The notes beneath the pieces are model-generated. The model did no database searches. It had not been told where the DNA came from and saw only the letters and a list, made by a program, of their open reading frames with translations. This document shows, in pieces, positions 58,207 to 64,000 of a DNA stretch of 64,000 nt; the stretch's first letter is position 1, and every line of letters starts with the position of its first letter. The DNA comes from Segatella copri (GTDB lineage Bacteria; Bacteroidota; Bacteroidia; Bacteroidales; Bacteroidaceae): assembly GCF_002224675.1 (NCBI RefSeq), contig NZ_NMPZ01000005.1, positions 1 through 64,000 of the forward strand, read 5' to 3'. The position numbers were made by a program, and so were the translations under genes.

Positions 58207-58707
58207 CTATCGACATCTTTTTCTGATTTCCTGCAACATCTGCTTTCTTGCCCTCGAAAGCAAGACAGATACAGATTCAGGGGTGATGCCCACGATTTGC
58301 GCTATTTCCTCAAAGCTTTTCTTCTCTACCTGTCGCAGATAAAGCACCTGATATTGGTTGGAGGGCAGAGCCTTGAGGCGTTTTTGCAGCCACAGCTCGT
58401 TCTCCGAGTTTTCCACTTCCACATCGGGCGGCGCATAGTGGCTAGGCGACTTATCGAAAGGCTGGGCATCTATCGAAATCATCTTCCGCTTGCGAAAGAA
58501 GTCGATGCAAAGATGCTTGGCGATGCAACCCATCGAACCTTTGGCATGAGCAGCAGACCGAATATCATCCTTGATGGCCCAGAGCTTGAGCATCGCATCC
58601 TGTGCGATATCCTCAGCCTCATCGCAGCCAACACCATAACCTTGACTGATCTGCAAGGTTATCTGCCGCAACTGCGGAACGATATGGATGAATTCATTCT
58701 CTGTCAT
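58207..58707 (-). CDS. ECF-type RNA polymerase sigma-70 factor
   Basis: This 166-residue sigma factor directs RNA polymerase to a small set of promoters. Region 2 is visible in CDEAEDIAQDAMLKLWAI and HLCIDFFRKRKMI (about 30-80), and region 4 in LPSNQYQVLYLRQVEKKSFE and VGITPESVSVLLSRARKQ (about 115-160). It is the first gene of a three-gene operon with an anti-sigma-like and an exported protein. The size fits the ECF class. What it responds to is not apparent. Confidence 0.9.
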   Translation of the reverse strand: MTENEFIHIVPQLRQITLQISQGYGVGCDEAEDIAQDAMLKLWAIKDDIRSAAHAKGSMGCIAKHLCIDFFRKRKMISIDAQPFDKSPSHYAPPDVEVENSENELWLQKRLKALPSNQYQVLYLRQVEKKSFEEIAQIVGITPESVSVLLSRARKQMLQEIRKRCR

Positions 58708-58791
58708 TAGCTCTCTTTTGTTTTATTTGTTCAAAACTACAACATAAACGGAAAAGAAGTGTTTTTCTTAATGGGATTAACCTATATTAAC

Positions 58792-58827
58792 AAGAAAGCC
58801 TGGCAATAACGGTTGCCAGGCTTTCTT
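58792..58827 (-). terminator. Terminator after the GH127 gene
   Basis: AAGAAAGCCTGGCAA (58792-58806) pairs exactly with TTGCCAGGCTTTCTT (58813-58827) around a six-base loop, 18 bases past the GH127 stop. Confidence 0.85.
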
Positions 58828-58845
58828 ATTTTATAAAACTGCAAA

Positions 58846-60921
58846 TTATTTATCCAAAGCATTCAAGTTCTGATAGAACCAGACATTCATCTGGTTGGCA
58901 CCACGATGATTCCAGGCATAGTAAGGAATCAGGGTGAGCTTCTGGTTCTTGACAGAAACGGTGCCGTCAGCAGCCTGGTCGAGCACCTGAGAAGAGGTCT
59001 GGATAGCCTTGACAGAGAAGGCTGGAGCGTCCTTGGTCTCTGTGTTCTCGATGCTGTAGTTATCTACCAGTGAGAATGCAGGCTTCTTGGCCATAACGGC
59101 ACGGAGCACCGGCTCGTTCTGATTATCCACAGCCTCAGCGCAATAAACCAATGGTCCACGCTCTACGGCAACCTTACCCTTATCATCTGCTACCTTGCCA
59201 TTAGCAACTACTGTACGCACAGGCATATCGAAGTGGATGCGGATGACATCACCCTTCTTGATGTTCTTGACAGGGAGATAACCCTTGTTGGCATCGAGGT
59301 CAGCCGCCACAGCCTTGCCGTTTACGGTTACGCTATAAGCAGGCTTCTCGGCATCGCTATACTTGTAAAGATCACTAGGCACCACCTGGTTGCGAACCCA
59401 TCCAGGAATACGGACCAGGAGGTTGGCATTCTTTACGCCGCTCTTCTTCACAGCAATCTTGATATCGCCGTTCCAAGGATACTCGGTAGTCTCCTCCAAA
59501 ACCACATCCTTACCATTTACCTTGATGGTAGATGTATTGCCGGCAAAGAGATTCACATAGATATTATTGTCCTTCACGCCATAGAGATAACCTGGAACAG
59601 AAGGGATGAAACGGCACAAGTTACTTGGGCAGCAGGCACATCCGAACCAAGGCTGGCGGGTGGTGTTGCCATCGGCATTAAACTTATACTTGCCGTCGCT
59701 TGACAATGGGTTAGGATAGAAGAATCTGCCACCATCCATGCTCATACCAGAGATGACACCATTATATAAGGTACGCTCCATGCAGTCGATATACTTGCTC
59801 TCGCCGTGAAGGAGGAACATACGCTCGAAGAGATAAACCATAGAAATGGCTGCACAGGTCTCGTTGTAGGCAGTCATGTTTGGCAACTCATAGTTATCAC
59901 CGAATGCCTCACCGTCATGGCGGGCACCTACACCACCTGTAAGATAGTATTTCTTGCCAACGATATTATTGAAAATGCGGTCGATCACCGTCATATAGGC
60001 AGAATCCTTGGTCAGGGCAGCCACATCGGCAATTCCGGCATACATATATCCGGCACGCACCGCATGACCTACCGCCTCTTTCTGCTCCAGGATAGGAGCC
60101 TGACTCTGAGAATATGGGTTGCGGATATGGGTCTTGCCACGATAGTCGAGCAGATACTTAGCCTCATCCAGATATTTCTTCTCACCGGTCAAGGTATAGA
60201 GACGAGCCAAAGCCATCTCTGCAATCTGATGTCCCGGAACGATGGTAACCTGTCCTGGATTAGGTCCAACCTCCTTTACCACACAATCGGCATAGCGCTT
60301 GGCGATGTTCAGGAACTTGGTGCTACCCGTAGCCTGATAGTGAGCACAGGCTGCATCTACCATGTGACCGAGGTTGTAAAGCTCGTGGCTCGCCTCCTCG
60401 TCCTTGACCCAACGCTTATTTCCCGACCATCCGTGTGGATGCTTTGGGTTGATGGTACGGGCGGTATAGAGATAGCCATCTGGCTCCTGAGCAGCAGCTA
60501 CTACATCGAGCACGCTGTCGATATAAGCCTTCAACTTCTTGTTCGGATAAGTCTGGAGGATGTAGCTGGCACCTTCGATGGTCTTATAAACATCGGTATC
60601 ATCGAAAGAGAAGCCCATGAACTTGCTCACATCCCACTCCTTGGTATCCAAGCCCGGGTGGTTAGGATGCTGCAGGGTATAGGCAGCCATCTCGAAGTTC
60701 TTGTAACGGTGCTCGCTCTCACACTTGCTGAAAGCCAATGGCACGGTTACCTCTCGGGCAGCCTTCAGACGGGCACCCCAGAAAGTATTCTGTGAAATCT
60801 TCACACTGGTGAATGGTACTTGAGTGAATGGATAGCCATTGCCCAATGTCTTCTGCTTCTGCGCCATCGTAGGCATAGCTACGGCTGCAGAAAGCAATAC
60901 TGCAGAAATAAATCTCTTCAT
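58846..60921 (-). CDS. GH127 beta-L-arabinofuranosidase
   Basis: The enzyme removes beta-L-arabinofuranose from arabinose-rich glycans in the periplasm. The 691-residue protein has a signal peptide (MKRFISAVLLSAAVAMPTMA), an (alpha/alpha)6 barrel and a beta-sandwich C-terminus. The cysteine cluster used by the family, GCACCPSN (near residue 430), supplies the catalytic Cys and Zn ligands, and ETCAAIS precedes it. I chose ATG 60921 for the signal peptide. The frame extends further upstream but over the promoter box (60965-60972). It stands alone between a terminator and a divergent HAD gene. Substrates other than beta-arabinofuranosides are possible. Confidence 0.92.
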   Translation of the reverse strand: MKRFISAVLLSAAVAMPTMAQKQKTLGNGYPFTQVPFTSVKISQNTFWGARLKAAREVTVPLAFSKCESEHRYKNFEMAAYTLQHPNHPGLDTKEWDVSKFMGFSFDDTDVYKTIEGASYILQTYPNKKLKAYIDSVLDVVAAAQEPDGYLYTARTINPKHPHGWSGNKRWVKDEEASHELYNLGHMVDAACAHYQATGSTKFLNIAKRYADCVVKEVGPNPGQVTIVPGHQIAEMALARLYTLTGEKKYLDEAKYLLDYRGKTHIRNPYSQSQAPILEQKEAVGHAVRAGYMYAGIADVAALTKDSAYMTVIDRIFNNIVGKKYYLTGGVGARHDGEAFGDNYELPNMTAYNETCAAISMVYLFERMFLLHGESKYIDCMERTLYNGVISGMSMDGGRFFYPNPLSSDGKYKFNADGNTTRQPWFGCACCPSNLCRFIPSVPGYLYGVKDNNIYVNLFAGNTSTIKVNGKDVVLEETTEYPWNGDIKIAVKKSGVKNANLLVRIPGWVRNQVVPSDLYKYSDAEKPAYSVTVNGKAVAADLDANKGYLPVKNIKKGDVIRIHFDMPVRTVVANGKVADDKGKVAVERGPLVYCAEAVDNQNEPVLRAVMAKKPAFSLVDNYSIENTETKDAPAFSVKAIQTSSQVLDQAADGTVSVKNQKLTLIPYYAWNHRGANQMNVWFYQNLNALDK

Positions 60922-60964
60922 ATTGATAGGTTTAAAATTTATTATTGTTATATGATTTGCGGTG

Positions 60965-60972
60965 CAAAGATA
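60965..60972 (-). promoter_or_regulatory. -7 box of GH127
   Basis: On the minus strand this reads TATCTTTG, 43 bases before the GH127 start at 60921. Confidence 0.6.
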
Positions 60973-61140
60973 ACAATAATTTTCGAATATAGTGTATATC
61001 AAACAACAAAAGATAGGCACTAATCGTTCAAAAACCATTTAGCACTGATAAAAACAGAGTCATTTCGTTCAAATGACCACCTTTTTGGGAACAAAATTAG
61101 CAAAAATACACTTTACTTCCCATTTTTCAGAATATTATTG

Positions 61141-61148
61141 TATCTTTG
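61141..61148 (+). promoter_or_regulatory. -7 box of the HAD phosphatase gene
   Basis: TATCTTTG lies 32 bases before the ATG at 61181, in the 259-base gap shared with divergent GH127. Confidence 0.6.
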
Positions 61149-61180
61149 CACGCATAAAAAACAAAGAATCACATAGAACA

Positions 61181-62005
61181 ATGGAAAAAGCAAAACAGAT
61201 TCCTTACCGTGCCATCGCACTCGACCTGGATGGCACCCTGACCAACCACGAGAAGGTGGTTACTCCGAAAACCCGCGAAGCGCTGCTCCAGGCTGCCAGC
61301 CAGGGAGCCGTCATCATCCTTGCATCCGGTCGCCCTACCTACGGCATCGAGCCGGTGGCAGAATGCCTGGAACTGCAGAAGCGAGGGGGCTACATTCTTT
61401 CCTATAATGGTGGCAACATCGTGAATGCCCAGACCGGCGAGAAACTCTTCACCCAGTTTCTGCCAGATGAGGTAATCCCTGTATTATATAAGTACGCGCA
61501 AGAGAAGAACCATGCCCTGCTGGGCTATGCCGTCAACGAAATCATCACCGAAATGCCAAACGATCAGTATGTGAAGGAAGAATCGCGCATCAACAAGATG
61601 AACATCCGCAAGGTAGAGAATCTGCTCGAAGCACTGGAGCCTCATCCTACCAAGCTCCTCATGACGGGCGACCCATCGGATATGCTCAAGGCTGAACAGG
61701 AACTGCTGGATATGGTGGGCGATAAGATGGACGTCTTCCGCTCAGCCCCATTCTTCCTCGAACTGGTGCCTAAGGGAATCGACAAGGCGCAGTCGCTGAG
61801 AAGACTCCTGGCGAAGATCAATCTCACCCCTGCCGATATGATAGCCTTCGGCGATGGCTACAACGACCTCAGTATGCTGAAGCTTGCAGGCATGGGAGTA
61901 GCCATGGCGAATGCCGCCCCGGAAGTAAGAGCCGATGCCGACTACATCACCCTCTCGAATGAGGAAGATGGCGTAGCTGCGGCACTGGAGCACTTCGGCA
62001 TGTAA
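61181..62005 (+). CDS. Cof-type HAD family sugar-phosphate phosphatase
   Basis: This 274-residue cytoplasmic phosphatase has the HAD motifs: motif I IALDLDGTLTN (Asp15, Asp17), motif II IILASGRP, and motif IV AFGDGYNDLSML. The cap region lies between about residues 90 and 200, as in Cof-type proteins that act on sugar or nucleotide phosphates. I chose the ATG at 61181; the open frame starts earlier but covers the promoter box. It is not in an obvious operon. The substrate is not predictable. Confidence 0.92.
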   Translation: MEKAKQIPYRAIALDLDGTLTNHEKVVTPKTREALLQAASQGAVIILASGRPTYGIEPVAECLELQKRGGYILSYNGGNIVNAQTGEKLFTQFLPDEVIPVLYKYAQEKNHALLGYAVNEIITEMPNDQYVKEESRINKMNIRKVENLLEALEPHPTKLLMTGDPSDMLKAEQELLDMVGDKMDVFRSAPFFLELVPKGIDKAQSLRRLLAKINLTPADMIAFGDGYNDLSMLKLAGMGVAMANAAPEVRADADYITLSNEEDGVAAALEHFGM

Positions 62006-62046
62006 TTGCATAAATAATCTAACAGAACTTTCGCACGTTTTGCCCT

Positions 62047-62093
62047 ACACGCCCTGAACCAACGGTCACCGGCCGAAGGGAAAGGTAAAGGGC
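62047..62093. repeat. 47-bp dispersed repeat, copy 2
   Basis: It matches 50997-51043 with one change. It continues into the CCCAGGG...CCCTGGG and CGCCCTGTAAGGGCAAAAGC motifs (62100-62170) that also occur at 16850-16920. The 312-base gap 62006-62317 contains these repeats and the ilvA promoter only. Confidence 0.8.
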
Positions 62094-62245
62094 AGAAGCT
62101 CCTAGCCCAGGGCATCGCCCTGGGTTATTATGGACGCTAGCCTATCGCCCTGTAAGGGCAAAAGCTTTAATACCAAAATAATCACATATTATCATCGAAT
62201 AACAAAAATTAAATTGAAATATTTTGTGTTTTCTTCCTTTTAGAG

Positions 62246-62253
62246 TACCTTTG
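62246..62253 (+). promoter_or_regulatory. -7 box of ilvA
   Basis: TACCTTTG lies 65 bases before the ATG at 62318. No attenuator-like leader peptide was seen in the 5' region. Confidence 0.55.
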
Positions 62254-62317
62254 CAGTCAAAAATCACTCAGGAACTATCATCCTGACAGATAACAGAATT
62301 AAAGCATATCAACGATT

Positions 62318-63517
62318 ATGTTACAACTTGACGATTTCTACAAGGCCCGCTTCGTGCTGAGCCACGTGATTAGAAAAACTGAGCTGGTTCACACACCGAG
62401 AATCAACCCAGATAGTGATGTTTATCTGAAACCGGAATGCCTCCAGAAGACGGGGTCGTTCAAGATTCGAGGTGCATACTATAAGATTTCCCAACTCTCT
62501 CAGGAAGAGAAGGAGAAGGGTGTGATTGCCTGTTCGGCAGGCAACCACGCACAGGGTGTGGCTCTCGGCGCTACCGCCATGGGAGTGAAGAGCCTCATCT
62601 GTCTGCCCGAGGGTGCCCCTATCTCCAAGGTAGAGGCTACCAAGCGTCTGGGTGCAGAGGTCTGCCTGGTTCCGGGCGTCTATGATGACGCTTACCAGAA
62701 GGCGTTGCAGCTGAAGGATGAGCACGGCTATACCTTCGTGCATCCTTTCGATGACGAGAAGGTGATTGCCGGACAGGGAACCATCGGACTGGAAATCCTC
62801 GACCAGCTGCCTGATGTGGAAGCTGTGGTAGTACCGGTAGGTGGCGGCGGACTGATTTCGGGAGTCGCTTTCGCCATCAAGTCGCTCAACCCCAACGTCA
62901 AGGTCTATGGAGTCCAGGCAGAGGGAGCAGCCAGCATGGTTCAGAGCCTCCACGACCACAAGCAGGAGAAGCTGCCATCTGTGGCAACCGTAGCCGACGG
63001 CATCGCCGTGAAGGAACCGGGAAAGATTACCTTCGAAACCTGCTCCAACTATGTGGATGAAATCGTCACCGTAAGCGAGGACGAGATCTGCGCAGCCATC
63101 CTGAAGCTCCTCGAGAGCGAGAAGATGGTGGCAGAAGGTGCCGGAGCAGCAAGTGTGGCTGCCGTGATGTACAACAAGGTACCGGTGAAGGGCAAGAAGA
63201 CCATCTGCGTGGTAAGCGGCGGTAACATCGACGTAACCATCCTCAATCGTGTCATCAACCGTGGATTGGTAAAGAGTGGACGTCTCTGCACCATCGAGAT
63301 GGAGCTGGACGACAAGCCGGGCGAGCTGGTAGAGGTAGCCTCCGTCATCGCAAGCCTGGGCGGCAACATCACGGGAGTTCATCACGACCGTTCTGCCAAC
63401 CGCAACAAGGTGAATGCCTGCGTGCTCCGTGTCACCATGGAGACCCGCGACGAGGAACACGTCAAGGAAATCAAGAGTGCCCTGGAGCAGAAGGGCTTCC
63501 ATCTCTGGATCATATAA
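62318..63517 (+). CDS. ilvA: Threonine ammonia-lyase
   Basis: The enzyme converts threonine to 2-oxobutanoate and ammonia, the first step toward isoleucine, using pyridoxal phosphate. In 399 residues, the catalytic Lys is in TGSFKIRGAYYK (Lys49), the PLP phosphate loop is VPVGGGGLISG and a serine/glycine-rich VVSGGNID follows. A single C-terminal ACT domain (about 325-399, MELDDKPGELVEVASVIA, GNITGVHHDR) fits the one-ACT type. A terminator follows at 63552-63593. It is monocistronic, with no isoleucine pathway neighbours in view. Confidence 0.93.
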   Translation: MLQLDDFYKARFVLSHVIRKTELVHTPRINPDSDVYLKPECLQKTGSFKIRGAYYKISQLSQEEKEKGVIACSAGNHAQGVALGATAMGVKSLICLPEGAPISKVEATKRLGAEVCLVPGVYDDAYQKALQLKDEHGYTFVHPFDDEKVIAGQGTIGLEILDQLPDVEAVVVPVGGGGLISGVAFAIKSLNPNVKVYGVQAEGAASMVQSLHDHKQEKLPSVATVADGIAVKEPGKITFETCSNYVDEIVTVSEDEICAAILKLLESEKMVAEGAGAASVAAVMYNKVPVKGKKTICVVSGGNIDVTILNRVINRGLVKSGRLCTIEMELDDKPGELVEVASVIASLGGNITGVHHDRSANRNKVNACVLRVTMETRDEEHVKEIKSALEQKGFHLWII

Positions 63518-63551
63518 GAGAAGAGACTTTTAAAAAAATCCATAAGATATA

Positions 63552-63593
63552 AAAAGAGGGTGCGCCGTCAGTTGATAGCGCACCCTCTTTTTA
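63552..63593. terminator. Bidirectional terminator after ilvA
   Basis: AAAAAGAGGGTGCGC pairs with GCGCACCCTCTTTTT, with A and T runs on each side, between ilvA and the convergent GH3 fragment. Confidence 0.85.
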
Positions 63594-63656
63594 TATCTTA
63601 TTAAACTCTTTATTACCATCAAGCTCTTTTATTATTGAGCTTTATCTTTGATAGAA

Positions 63657-64000
63657 CTACTTTACTTCCTTGAGCAAGCAAGGGCGAACCTTCTCGGTTA
63701 CACCTGCTTCCTCAGTAATCACGGTAGTGAGAGGCTTGAAATCGGCAGCATTCTTTGCCACCATCACCTTGTAATCACCAGCCTCAACCTGCCACTGACT
63801 ATCAACCTCATTGAAAGAAGCCAGGTTCTTGTATGGGATGTCGATAGAAACTGTCTCCGACTCACCAGGCTGCAAATTCTTAGTCTTGGCGAAACCACGA
63901 AGTTCCCTTGCTGGTTTATCCATATCCTTGCCAGGAGCTGCCACATATACCTGAACAACCTCCTTACCAGCTACCTTACCAGCATTCTTCACAGTCACCA
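63657..64000 (-). CDS. 3' end of a GH3 family glycosidase (partial)
   Basis: Only the last ~114 residues lie in the window; the gene continues past 64000. VKNAGKVAGKEVVQVYVAAP, KPARELRGFAK and GESETVSIDIPYKNLASFNE are the fibronectin type III-like domain found at the C-terminus of GH3 beta-glucosidases and beta-xylosidases. The catalytic domains are outside the window. If complete, it would add another trimming enzyme to the local glycan set. The stop is at 63657-63659. Confidence 0.85.
   Translation of the reverse strand, partial: VTVKNAGKVAGKEVVQVYVAAPGKDMDKPARELRGFAKTKNLQPGESETVSIDIPYKNLASFNEVDSQWQVEAGDYKVMVAKNAADFKPLTTVITEEAGVTEKVRPCLLKEVK

Overview
The window reads as chromosome of a gut-type Bacteroidota, most likely Prevotella/Segatella or a close relative. 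The signs are paired SusC/SusD outer-membrane systems, a hybrid two-component regulator (HTCS), a type III glutamine synthetase, a HU-like protein followed by a 31-residue 'smalltalk' peptide, Bacteroidales mobilization genes, and many promoters with the Bacteroidota -7 box TAnnTTTG. No rRNA or tRNA gene was found. The genus is inferred from gene style, not from a marker gene.

Positions 1-6420 are accessory DNA. A mobilization cassette comes first (DUF3408 protein, a hairpin that may be part of oriT, MobC-like protein, HUH relaxase, membrane coiled-coil protein). Next is a 5'-truncated NERD/zinc-finger gene. An AraC regulator and a MATE efflux pump follow, flanked by two 121-bp direct repeats about 96% identical. 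The right-hand repeat directly follows an internally deleted IS1380-type transposase.

Positions 6420-19500 are mostly resident genes: a lipoprotein, a fused relic (AbiF-like 5' end joined to a dGTPase 3' end) with an RNA-like leader, a divergent cloverleaf RNA candidate, the HU-like and smalltalk genes, glnN, and a four-gene operon (TPR/LytS kinase, LytTR regulator, exported MORN-like protein, outer-membrane protein). Dispersed GC-rich repeats and a large multi-domain surface lipoprotein follow.

Positions 19700-35150 mix decayed elements (DUF4143-type relic, gutted AAA/PD-(D/E)XK ATPase, shrunken group II intron) with a glycan-degradation block on the minus strand: GH51, GH2, GH105/GH88, DUF2264 and GH43. 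An intact AAA ATPase of the DUF234 type follows. Positions 35350-56320 hold an outer-membrane receptor, SusD1/SusC1, a divergent HTCS, repeats, a SPASM-domain fragment, a large outer-membrane barrel protein, another AAA relic, and SusC2/SusD2. After an ECF sigma/anti-sigma-like operon come GH127, a HAD phosphatase, threonine ammonia-lyase and the 3' end of a GH3 gene.

The enzymes together (arabinofuranosidases GH51, GH43 and GH127; a GH2 galactosidase; GH105 and DUF2264, which act on uronic-acid-containing oligosaccharides) suggest use of arabinose- and galactose-rich plant glycans such as arabinogalactan or rhamnogalacturonan side chains. SusC/D would do capture and import, the enzymes periplasmic trimming, and the HTCS sensing. 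The substrate is inferred. The most unusual theme is the number of mobile or defence-type genes that keep both ends but have lost their middles.
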